Below, in pieces: positions 1 through 7,427 of a stretch of 64,000 bases of DNA. The number at the start of each line of letters is the position of its first letter. The first letter of the stretch is position 1. Where the stretch lies: positions 1 through 64,000 of the forward strand of contig UQDF01000001.1 of assembly GCA_900539765.1 (NCBI GenBank), given 5' to 3'. Under the pieces are notes generated by a model that was given only the letters and a program-made list of their open reading frames with translations, did not search any database and was not told the origin of the DNA. The position numbers were made by a program, and so were the translations under genes. This DNA is from an uncultured Porphyromonas sp. (lineage in GTDB: Bacteria; Bacteroidota; Bacteroidia; Bacteroidales; Porphyromonadaceae).

Positions 1-154
1 GGTGAGGACGGGCGGACACACAGGTCCGCCCCTACGGTGGGAACTCCCACCCCGCCGAGCGGTTCACCCGAAAAGAAGTCGACCGAGCTTCCGAAACGAG
101 AAAAAACTTCGCATTTTACTTGCATATGAACTTAGAAAGCAAAGGGTTACACGT
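1..154 (+). repeat. 154-bp dispersed repeat, copy 1
   Basis: This stretch aligns without gaps to 61011-61164 in the same orientation, with only scattered substitutions, and similarity stops abruptly after the ACGT at 151-154. The left end carries a short palindrome (GGCGGAC, 6-nt loop, GTCCGCC). A short reading frame runs through this copy, but the same frame is broken by a stop in the other copy, so it is not coding. The left boundary may lie outside the window. Its nature (insertion element remnant or intergenic repeat family) is unknown. Confidence 0.85.
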
Positions 155-199
155 GACAGGGAACACAGATCGCTACTCGCTTAGCCGTACTACAACGGA

Positions 200-244
200 G
201 GAGAAAGAAACAGCCCCCTCACCTGCTGAGCGGTGAGGGGGCTG
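200..244 (-). terminator. Rho-independent terminator of the ABC exporter operon
   Basis: A perfect 13-bp stem (CAGCCCCCTCACC at 211-223 with its complement at 232-244) and an 8-nt loop lie 33 bp past the permease stop codon. Read on the minus strand the stem is followed by TTTCTTTCT, as expected for an intrinsic terminator. Confidence 0.85.
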
Positions 245-277
245 ATGCGATGAGTCGCTTTCGCTAAATACTAACTA

Positions 278-1621
278 CTAGATCCGTATCCAGCTCCAGA
301 GGTCGCGTAGAGAGGGTTTCTTGCCCGTGAAGAGGATGCCGACACGGTAGATACGAGCAGCTAGCCAAGCGATGCCAAAGGCGGTGAGGTAGAGTAGCAC
401 GATGCTGAGGAGGAGCTCCCACGTGGCGACTCCATAGGGTAGTCGTACCATCATCACGAAGGGTGAGGAGAAGGGGATGATACTGCCCCAGAAGGCCATC
501 GCGCCATCGGGATTGTCCATACTACCCATAGCGATGTAGAAGCCAAGCATCATGACGAGGACAAATGGCATCATAAACTGGCTGGCATCTTCGTCGCTCG
601 AGACGCTCGACCCGATCGCTGCAAAGAGCGAAGCGTAGAGGAGGTAGCCCCCGATGAAGTAGACGAGGAGCATGATGATGAGCTGTACGAAGTTGATACT
701 CTGTAGCACCTCTAGGCTAGACTGCATCTCAGTGATCGAGTCCATACTCATACCGCCAGCGAGACCGCTCATCTGTGCGGGGTCTAGCTGCGAGAGTGCC
801 GAGAGGTCGTAGACGCCACCTACGGCGACTAGTGAGCCGACGACAAAGATAATCCCCGCAAAGATCAACCAGATGGCGACCTGTGTCAGTCCGACGAGGA
901 AGACACCGACCATCTTGGCGATCATCATCTCTATGGGTCGTACGGTGCTAACGATAACCTCCATGATGCGGTTTTTCTTTTCCTCTAGCACACCGCTCAT
1001 TACCTGTCCCGAATAGTTGGACATAAAGGCGAGGATGATAGCCGAGAGGATCATACCGATGACTCCAGCCAGTGTGCCGCTAGACTTAGCCTCTTCGCCC
1101 TTGGCATCCCACTGATAGGTGGGTACGGAGATGGTCGTCTCCACATCGTCGATGATCTCAGGCAGTCCCTCTATATCGTACTGAGCGATGCGCTGCTCTT
1201 TGAGTCGCTCGGTAAAAGCATCGTTGATGTAACGGACGATGCCATCGGGGAGCTTCTTGTAGGAGTAAAGGCTCCAGCCGTTGGGATTGTTCATCAGCGT
1301 GTCTTTTATATAGAGGACCGCTGAGAGTCCCTCCTCCTCGAGCTTCGCCTTGTCGGTATAAGCCTCAAGTGGCTCGGAGCTCGGGACGAAGGTGTAGTAC
1401 TCGTTGTCAGCCAGCACGTCGCTATAGAGTCCCGTCTCGTCAATGACGGCAACACGCTCGTCACTGAGCGAACTCATACTAACGTAGATAACGATAAAGA
1501 AGATAGCCGCAATGAGTATGGGGACGAGGAGGGTGGTGACGATGAAGGACTTCTTCTTGACACGCACCATATACTCTCGCTCGATGAGTATGGAGAGCTT
1601 GGAGGATGATTCCTTTTTCAT
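278..1621 (-). CDS. ABC-2 type transporter permease (NatB-like)
   Basis: A 447-residue inner-membrane permease of the ABC-2/NatB class. A first membrane helix (about residues 25-50) is followed by a large extracytoplasmic domain (about 50-180), then a cluster of five or more hydrophobic helices to the C-terminus, the usual NatB/DUF3526-like plan. The start lies 14 bp after the stop of the ATPase gene, so the two are almost certainly co-transcribed and form one exporter. Family members export sodium, drugs or peptides; the substrate cannot be read from the sequence. A strong terminator follows directly. Confidence 0.88.
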   Translation of the reverse strand: MKKESSSKLSILIEREYMVRVKKKSFIVTTLLVPILIAAIFFIVIYVSMSSLSDERVAVIDETGLYSDVLADNEYYTFVPSSEPLEAYTDKAKLEEEGLSAVLYIKDTLMNNPNGWSLYSYKKLPDGIVRYINDAFTERLKEQRIAQYDIEGLPEIIDDVETTISVPTYQWDAKGEEAKSSGTLAGVIGMILSAIILAFMSNYSGQVMSGVLEEKKNRIMEVIVSTVRPIEMMIAKMVGVFLVGLTQVAIWLIFAGIIFVVGSLVAVGGVYDLSALSQLDPAQMSGLAGGMSMDSITEMQSSLEVLQSINFVQLIIMLLVYFIGGYLLYASLFAAIGSSVSSDEDASQFMMPFVLVMMLGFYIAMGSMDNPDGAMAFWGSIIPFSSPFVMMVRLPYGVATWELLLSIVLLYLTAFGIAWLAARIYRVGILFTGKKPSLRDLWSWIRI

Positions 1622-1635
1622 AAGAGTGGGGCTGG

Positions 1636-2583
1636 TTAAAGGGTGGTGGTTGCTGCGGGCTGAGCCGTGGTGGTGCGGATAAATATCTCCTGCATAGAGG
1701 GTATCTCCTGCGCTACCTCTAGGAGGTGCAGGTCGGTGGGGACTAATCCCGCGAGGGCGCGTACGTCCCGCTGCTGCGGGTCTTTGAGGCGGACACGCAT
1801 ATCGTGTCCCTCCCGCTTGATCTCGAGTAGCTCGATCTGCTGCTCGGTCAGAGACTCGACCCAGTTGGGACGATACCCTTCGCCTGATATGAGTAGCGAG
1901 GCGACGCCGTCGAAGTGGCTTCGCTTGACCTCGGTCACATCACCACGTAGCACCACCTTGCTCTGGTTGATGAGGGCGATGTCGTCACAGATCTCCTCGA
2001 CAGACTGCATGTTGTGCGTAGAAAAGATGACGGCACAGCCGTTGTCTCGTAGCTCTAGGATCTCACGCTTGAGAAGCTCCGCATTGACTGGGTCGAAACC
2101 GCTAAAGGGCTCATCGAAGATGAGTAGCTTGGGGCGGTGAATGACGGTGCAGATGAACTGGACCTTCTGCTGCATACCCTTAGATAGCTCCTCGACCTTA
2201 CGATGCCACCAGGGCATGATGTCAAACTTCTCAAACCAGTGCTTCAGCTCCTGCTGCGCCTCCTGTCGGGAGAGTCCGTGCAGGCGAGCGAGGTAGATGG
2301 CTTGGTCACCGACCTTCATCTTCTTATAGAGTCCTCGCTCCTCGGGCAGGTAGCCGATATGGCGTATATCTTCGTAGGTCATCTCCTTGCCGTTTAGCAG
2401 TACGGTACCGCTGTCGGCTAGGAGGATTTTGTTGATGATCTTGATGAGGGTACTCTTGCCAGCACCGTTGGGACCGAGGAGTCCGAAGACGCTGTTGGGC
2501 TGTACCTGTATGGAGACATCGTCGAGGGCGAGGTGGTTTTTGTAGCGCTTGACGATATGCTCTGCTTCTAGTAAGTATGGCAT
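1636..2583 (-). CDS. ABC transporter ATP-binding protein (NatA-like)
   Basis: A 315-residue ATPase that powers the neighbouring permease. Walker A is GPNGAGKST (37-45), the signature is LSKGMQQK (133-140), Walker B is LLIFDEP (153-159), and a switch histidine follows in FSTHNM. The Q-loop region reads YLPEERGLY, a form typical of the NatA/DrrA group. The C-terminal ~90 residues form the extra domain common in this group. The product is cytoplasmic and associates with the membrane permease. It is probably transcribed from upstream with the nuclease-domain gene, 27 bp away, although a heptamer repeat lies in that gap. Confidence 0.9.
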   Translation of the reverse strand: MPYLLEAEHIVKRYKNHLALDDVSIQVQPNSVFGLLGPNGAGKSTLIKIINKILLADSGTVLLNGKEMTYEDIRHIGYLPEERGLYKKMKVGDQAIYLARLHGLSRQEAQQELKHWFEKFDIMPWWHRKVEELSKGMQQKVQFICTVIHRPKLLIFDEPFSGFDPVNAELLKREILELRDNGCAVIFSTHNMQSVEEICDDIALINQSKVVLRGDVTEVKRSHFDGVASLLISGEGYRPNWVESLTEQQIELLEIKREGHDMRVRLKDPQQRDVRALAGLVPTDLHLLEVAQEIPSMQEIFIRTTTAQPAATTTL

Positions 2584-2587
2584 GAGA

Positions 2588-2625
2588 CTTTAGAGGTTAG
2601 AAGTTAGAGATTAGACCTTAGAGGT
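2588..2625 (+). repeat. Heptamer repeat tract (TTAGAGN type), site 1
   Basis: Successive imperfect units of the form TTAGAGG, TTAGAAG, TTAGAGA, TTAGACC and TTAGAGG fill the gap upstream of the ABC ATPase start and run into the last codons of the nuclease-domain gene. The same units recur near 12443, 18236, 24846 and 61199. Confidence 0.75.
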
Positions 2626-3087
2626 TTGGAGTATGTCGAGGGCTCGCTGGTAGGAGGGTATCTCGGCGAGCGGTTTTGCAGTGGCGGTGGCGTAGTCTAT
2701 CTGCAGGACAAGGTGGGTGAGTCCATTGGTCATCATCAGGAGCGGTGCGTGGTAGTGCGCATTGTAGCGCGAGATCTGGTTGACCGTATCCTGTGAGAGT
2801 GGCACCTCGGGAGCCTTGCACTCGATGAGCGCGAGGACTCGTCCGCCTGGACCATAGATCATTGCGTCAAAGCGGTCTTGACGTATGGAGCTGGCGACGA
2901 GGCTCTCGACCTGTATGGAGAGGCGCGGGTAGCCTAGATGATCAGATAGATAGTGCAGGAAGTGCTGGCGCACCCACTCCTCAGGGGTTAGCGCGACCAT
3001 ACTCTGACGATAAACGTCGTATATGACCGAACGCCCTGACTGCTCCTCAATGAGAGCTGGATAGGAGGGTAAGTGGAGGGGTTTCAT
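2611..3087 (-). CDS. Orphan type I restriction HsdR N-terminal domain protein (PD-(D/E)XK fold)
   Basis: A 158-residue protein matching the isolated N-terminal nuclease domain of type I restriction subunit R (HSDR_N_2 type). The nuclease signature is visible: D74 in FDAMIY, then E89-x-K91 in ALIECKAP. There is no helicase domain, and no hsdM or hsdS gene nearby, so it is not part of a working restriction system here. It is divergent from the AMP nucleosidase gene and shares a compact promoter region with it. As I recall, this orphan gene commonly neighbours holA in Bacteroidota, which would suggest a housekeeping DNA role; that role is inference. The catalytic residues look intact. Confidence 0.8.
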   Translation of the reverse strand: MKPLHLPSYPALIEEQSGRSVIYDVYRQSMVALTPEEWVRQHFLHYLSDHLGYPRLSIQVESLVASSIRQDRFDAMIYGPGGRVLALIECKAPEVPLSQDTVNQISRYNAHYHAPLLMMTNGLTHLVLQIDYATATAKPLAEIPSYQRALDILQTSKV

Positions 3088-3152
3088 TAACTTTGCTTCG
3101 CACTACTGCTATTAGACGGTGCAAAGTTACCATTTTCACCAATGAAAACAAA
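3088..3152. promoter_or_regulatory. Overlapping divergent promoters with inverted TAACTTTG boxes
   Basis: A perfect 9-bp inverted repeat, TAACTTTGC (3088-3096) and GCAAAGTTA (3121-3129), gives one Bacteroidota -7 box (TAnnTTTG) on each strand. The minus box has a TTTG at 3149-3152 exactly 19 bp upstream, a good -33 element lying inside the first codons of the AMP nucleosidase gene. The plus box starts directly next to the start codon of the nuclease-domain gene. If start sites fall about 6-8 nt after each box, the two transcripts would overlap by roughly 14 nt at their 5' ends. Confidence 0.65.
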
Positions 3153-3918
3153 GAAAGAGATTGCTACCAATTGGTTAACGAGGTACACCACACGGAGCCT
3201 CGAGGAGTTTGCGCCACACATACTCCTGACCAACTTCACGAGCTACCTGCAAGCTTTTGCCAAGAAGATAGGCGAGCCGATCCTAGGCGAGAGCGCCTCG
3301 ATGCCAAACTGTGGCAATGAGGGGATGACGATGATACACATTGGCATGGGAAGCCCCAATGCGGCAACGATTATGGATCTGCTCTCGGCCATTGAGCCGC
3401 GGGCGGTGGTCTTCCTCGGTAAGTGTGGCGGGCTTAAGTCGCAGTTGACGCTGGGGGACTACGTCCTCCCGATTGCAGCGATACGTGGCGAGGGTACGAG
3501 CGATGACTATATGCCTCGTGAGGTGCCGTCGCTCCCTTCCTTTAATGTGCTCAAAGCTTGTAGCAATGCGCTCCTCGAGGCGGGCATATCCTATGCGCCG
3601 GGGACGGTCTACACGACGAATAGACGGCTCTGGGAGCATGACGAGCACTTCAAGGAGTACCTGCGCACGACCCATGCGGACGCCATCGACATGGAGACGG
3701 CTACGCTCTTTACCGTGGGCTATGCGAACCGTATCCCGACGGGTGCTCTCCTGATGGTGAGCGATATGCCGATGACACCCGAGGGGGTCAAGAGCGACGA
3801 GAGCGATAGCTACGTGACGGCACACTTTGCGGAGCAGCATCTCCAGCTTGGCATCCGTACTGTCGAGAGCCTTCGCCAATCTCCCGAGGAGATGAAGAGC
3901 ATCGTCTTTGACTGGTAA
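3142..3918 (+). CDS. amn: AMP nucleosidase
   Basis: A 258-residue phosphorylase-family (PNP_UDP_1) enzyme of the short Bacteroidota AMP nucleosidase type, which hydrolyses AMP to adenine and ribose 5-phosphate in the cytoplasm. Visible family motifs are GMGSPNA (68-74, phosphate/ribose site), LGKCGGL (92-98), the substrate-binding AIDMETATLF (181-190, with the conserved M-E pair) and SDMPMTPEG near 207. The start ATG lies 46 bp after the plus-strand -7 box and within the promoter of the divergent gene. holA follows after 18 bp, so the two form an operon. A related nucleoside phosphorylase activity cannot be excluded by sequence alone. Confidence 0.85.
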   Translation: MKTKKEIATNWLTRYTTRSLEEFAPHILLTNFTSYLQAFAKKIGEPILGESASMPNCGNEGMTMIHIGMGSPNAATIMDLLSAIEPRAVVFLGKCGGLKSQLTLGDYVLPIAAIRGEGTSDDYMPREVPSLPSFNVLKACSNALLEAGISYAPGTVYTTNRRLWEHDEHFKEYLRTTHADAIDMETATLFTVGYANRIPTGALLMVSDMPMTPEGVKSDESDSYVTAHFAEQHLQLGIRTVESLRQSPEEMKSIVFDW

Positions 3919-3936
3919 TAGAGACTCCAAACAGCT

Positions 3937-4986
3937 ATGACTGAACTGGTACAGATTAGTGACCTGATCCGGTCGGGTCAACCGCTCCCGCCCCTCGTGC
4001 TAGGCTACGGGGAGGAGAGCTACTACATCAATCGCCTAGAGGAGCTGGTGGTCGAAAACTACATTCCTCAGGAGGAGCGCACGACCCAGCTAGTCGTCTA
4101 CTTTGCTTCTGAGACGACAGCTCCCGAGGTACTTCAGCAGGCGCAGACCTTCTCGATGTTTGCGCCGAAGCGTCTGATCGTCTTGCGTGATGCGCAGGAT
4201 CTCAAGAAGAGCAGCGTCCTCAAGAAGCCGTACGGCATTGCTGAGTTGATACGCGATGCGACCACCTTTGCCGAGGGTACCACACTCCTTATATTATACC
4301 ACGATGCGCTCCCCGCAGCTGCTAAGAAGAATGCGCAGGCGCTCAAGTCGCAAGTGGCACTCATCGAGTCGGTACCCGTCAGGCGTGACAACGAACTGAG
4401 AGAGGCGATGATCCATATGGCTGAGGGGCTAGGCTTGCAGTTGGCTCCGCAAGCAATCCCGACGCTGATCGAGCGGATCGGATATGATCTAGAGACGCTC
4501 TACTCGGAGCTGCAAAAGCTCGCCATACCCGCCAAGAGCGCTGGCGGACTCATCTCTCGTGCTATGGTGCAGCAGGTGGTGAGCAAGTCGCGCAAGTACG
4601 GACCCTACGATCTACTCAATGCGGTGCAGCGACGCAAGGACGAGGAGGCGCTACAGATAGCACTCGCCATGGCGGAGGACGAAAAGCGATACCCCGTACC
4701 GCAGATTATCGCTTCGCTCTACGGCTTCTTTGCCAATCTGATGGTGGCGCACTACCTCCCGTCCAATAGTCAGAAAAACATACAGGAGGCGCTCAACCTG
4801 AAGTATGAGTCGATGGCACGCATGTACCAGTCGGCCATGCGTCTCTACTCCAAGCAGCAGACGCTCAATATCATCTCCGCCATACGACGTGCCGACGGTG
4901 ATGCCAAGGGCGCCCACGGAGTCAACCCCTCGGCACGCACTATCTACCTAGACCTCCTGACGCAGATCTTTGCGCTAAGGTACTAA
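3937..4986 (+). CDS. holA: DNA polymerase III subunit delta
   Basis: A 349-residue clamp-loader delta subunit, which opens the sliding clamp during replication. The N-terminus (PLPPLVLGYGEESYYINRL) matches the family opening, where a Walker-like region is present but degenerate, as usual for delta. The middle AAA+ part contains the FSMFAPKRLIVLRDA segment, and the C-terminal collar domain contains the conserved KYGPYDLLNAV and MAEDEKRYP segments. Length fits the family. It is translated 18 bp after the AMP nucleosidase gene. Confidence 0.92.
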   Translation: MTELVQISDLIRSGQPLPPLVLGYGEESYYINRLEELVVENYIPQEERTTQLVVYFASETTAPEVLQQAQTFSMFAPKRLIVLRDAQDLKKSSVLKKPYGIAELIRDATTFAEGTTLLILYHDALPAAAKKNAQALKSQVALIESVPVRRDNELREAMIHMAEGLGLQLAPQAIPTLIERIGYDLETLYSELQKLAIPAKSAGGLISRAMVQQVVSKSRKYGPYDLLNAVQRRKDEEALQIALAMAEDEKRYPVPQIIASLYGFFANLMVAHYLPSNSQKNIQEALNLKYESMARMYQSAMRLYSKQQTLNIISAIRRADGDAKGAHGVNPSARTIYLDLLTQIFALRY

Positions 4987-5023
4987 ACGAGTCGCTCGCT
5001 CTGGTAGCTTCTCCGCAAGTTCT

Positions 5024-5040
5024 CAAGACGGATAGTCTTG
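5024..5040. terminator. Weak hairpin between convergent holA and tamL
   Basis: CAAGAC, a 5-nt loop and GTCTTG form a 6-bp stem in the 98-bp gap between the convergent ends of holA and tamL. A short T-rich stretch occurs about 20 bp further on. This is a weak candidate for shared termination. Confidence 0.35.
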
Positions 5041-5084
5041 CGTACACAGCTCCCCAAAACTGTTTTTCGTAGTGAAGCTTAGGG

Positions 5085-7427
5085 CTAGAAGGGATAGCCT
5101 ACGGCAAAGTGGTAGCCGAGAGAATTGGCAAACTTGGGCAGGTTGTAGTAGCCCTGACGTGTAGTCTCGAAGGGGAGGTGTAGCCCTACACCGACATCAA
5201 AGCGGATGACAAGGAAGTTGAGGTCGTAGCGTAGTCCTACGCCAGAGCCGAGAGCGAGCTGATCGAAGAAGTCCTTAGCATCGGTGATCTCTTGGAGTGA
5301 TCCGCCTGGGCGGTTTTCGTCGGGACGAAGCAACCACACATTGCCAGAGTCGAGGAAGAATGCACCATGTAGGTCGCCCGCAAGACGGAAGCGGTACTCA
5401 GCGTTCATCTCTAGCTTGAACTCTCCCGTCTGATCCATAAAGGCGTAGCGACTATTGCGAGGCACAAAGCGTCCTGGACCTATGCTACGCACGGTGAAGG
5501 CGCGGATGCTGTTTGCCCCACCTACGTAAAACTGCTCACTATATGGTGCCACCGTCATATTACCAAAGCTGTAGATGGCACCTACGCCAGCTCTTAGGGC
5601 TAAGCTCTGATTGCGATCGATGCCGTAGGTGTAGCGTAGCTCTGCTGTACCCTTGACAAACTGTGCGAAGGGAACTCCAAGGAGCTTTTTAGTCTCATGG
5701 TAGTTACGCCCTGCCAGCGAGTAGATCCCGTTGAGTATATTGCCAGCCTGAGAGATGCCTAGATCGATGTGCAAGTGGTGACTGCCTAGTCCTGTGAAGA
5801 TATTGTCAAAGGTGTACTGGTAGCCCATCTGAGGAATTAGTTGACTCCGCAAGCTCAGACCCAAGATAGGATTGTCAGTGATGACCTTCTGAAAGGCTTC
5901 GGACTGGCGAGAGAGCCGGTTGTAGTGTATCCGCAGAGGGGTGATCATATTCTGATGCTGCTCATTGCGTATGCTATAGCTGGCAGTCAGTCCTAGAGAG
6001 GTGATCTGGAAGTAGCGAGCACGATTGAGCATAGAGGCGGATAGGGTATAGGTGGTCTGCACGTCGTGCGTGAGGTGCAGATCGTAGAGCCACGGTAGCA
6101 AGATGCGTGGAGCCTGTAGGTTGAGGTTGGAGCCCACCTCGTAGCTGTTGATGTCAGATATGGAGACGTCCTGATTGCTGTGAGTACGATTGGACTGCCA
6201 CTCGTATGAGCCGTAGAGGTCGAGCGAGAGTCGCTCGCCTCCCCCGAAGAGATTGCGACGTCCGAGTGATAGGTTGAGTCCTGGTCCTATGAAGTTGTTG
6301 GACTTGGTTGTGAAGACCGCAGAGAGCGAGGAGTCCCAGGGCTTGTCTAGCTCAGCGGTGATGTAGAGGTCGAGGAGGTTGTGTAGCGTGTCACTAGCGA
6401 CGAACTGCATGTCGACATAGGAGAAGGCACCTAGCCCCAGCAGAGACTGACGGGTGGACTGCTCGAGAGACTGCGAGTAGAGCTCGCCCGAGCGTAGCTG
6501 TATTCTATTGGCAAAGACCGCAGGGCGCACTCTCGGATGCTCTCGGTAGTGTAGCGTGATCCCCTTAAACTGCATGGTGTCCGTCAGCGAGAGCCGATCA
6601 TCCTCTGTGAGTAAGATGTGAATGGAGCCTATGCGCCATGGCTCGAAGGTGTAGTTTGGATAGCCAGTCCGCTCCCGAACCTGCATATAGACTTTGCCTG
6701 GAGTAAGCAGCGTGTCTACCTGGTACACGATCAGATCGGGAGCATAGAAGTAGTAGCCACGGTCTCTTAGGTTCGTGACCAGCATATTGCGATCTTGGAG
6801 GATCTGCGAGAAGTTGAACTGGTCACCCTTGTGTATCCTTGATAGTTCGGCATGATTTAGTATCTCACCACTGCTTAGGAGCCACGGCTCCATATAACTA
6901 ATGCTGTCGTAGAGGTAGGGCGCTCCGAGATCAGCCTTGTAGTAGACACGAGCCTGTAGCGAGTCGCTAGAGGAGCGTGCTATACTATCGGTCACGCTAG
7001 CGTCAAAGTAGCCGTGCTCGTGTAGGATAAACTGAGACTGCTTGGCTCGAACATCGGGACGTACGTCGCTGATGAGCTTGGGCTCCTCAGCAAAGAGCTT
7101 ATAAAGGCGCTTGCCGACCCAAGTGCTGTCATTGACAAAGCCATTGTAAAACCAAAGCCCTATGGGTATGCGAAAGCGAGAGCGAGCACTGCCGAAGAAG
7201 GCGTCGTTGGGTGGCACGTTGAGTACTTTCTCCATATTAGAGATAGCTCGATCTGCAGCGTCACTGCCATCGTCTCCCTGAATGCGTGTCTTACCGATAC
7301 CTATATATAGTAGCTCTCCCTCGGGGATGTGCTGTGTCACGGAGCAACTACTCAGAGCTAGTATAGTGCCGAGCAGTAAGAGTAGCGTATGAGCTATGCT
7401 TGGTCTGCTGTAGAGATTACGGTTCAT
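5085..7427 (-). CDS. tamL: Translocation and assembly module lipoprotein TamL (BamA/Omp85 family)
   Basis: A 780-residue outer-membrane protein. A lipoprotein signal ends in LALSSC (lipidation Cys28), which marks the Bacteroidota lipid-anchored form of TamA. POTRA-like regions fill about residues 40-380 and an Omp85 16-stranded barrel the C-terminal half, with a surface-antigen segment (GGANSIRAF near 650) and a terminal phenylalanine. It overlaps tamB by 4 bp (ATGA at 7424-7427), so translation is coupled. It should work with TamB to move envelope proteins or lipids to the outer membrane; this is known of TamA/TamB and inferred here. Confidence 0.88.
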   Translation of the reverse strand: MNRNLYSRPSIAHTLLLLLGTILALSSCSVTQHIPEGELLYIGIGKTRIQGDDGSDAADRAISNMEKVLNVPPNDAFFGSARSRFRIPIGLWFYNGFVNDSTWVGKRLYKLFAEEPKLISDVRPDVRAKQSQFILHEHGYFDASVTDSIARSSSDSLQARVYYKADLGAPYLYDSISYMEPWLLSSGEILNHAELSRIHKGDQFNFSQILQDRNMLVTNLRDRGYYFYAPDLIVYQVDTLLTPGKVYMQVRERTGYPNYTFEPWRIGSIHILLTEDDRLSLTDTMQFKGITLHYREHPRVRPAVFANRIQLRSGELYSQSLEQSTRQSLLGLGAFSYVDMQFVASDTLHNLLDLYITAELDKPWDSSLSAVFTTKSNNFIGPGLNLSLGRRNLFGGGERLSLDLYGSYEWQSNRTHSNQDVSISDINSYEVGSNLNLQAPRILLPWLYDLHLTHDVQTTYTLSASMLNRARYFQITSLGLTASYSIRNEQHQNMITPLRIHYNRLSRQSEAFQKVITDNPILGLSLRSQLIPQMGYQYTFDNIFTGLGSHHLHIDLGISQAGNILNGIYSLAGRNYHETKKLLGVPFAQFVKGTAELRYTYGIDRNQSLALRAGVGAIYSFGNMTVAPYSEQFYVGGANSIRAFTVRSIGPGRFVPRNSRYAFMDQTGEFKLEMNAEYRFRLAGDLHGAFFLDSGNVWLLRPDENRPGGSLQEITDAKDFFDQLALGSGVGLRYDLNFLVIRFDVGVGLHLPFETTRQGYYNLPKFANSLGYHFAVGYPF

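Noticed and set aside
2..184. Short 60-codon frame across the 154-bp repeat
   Set aside because: The same frame in copy 2 contains a stop, and the sequence looks like repeat DNA with palindromes, not protein.
3283..3981. 232-codon frame opposite the AMP nucleosidase gene
   Set aside because: It is antisense to a clear enzyme gene, rich in H and R, and has no recognisable motif.
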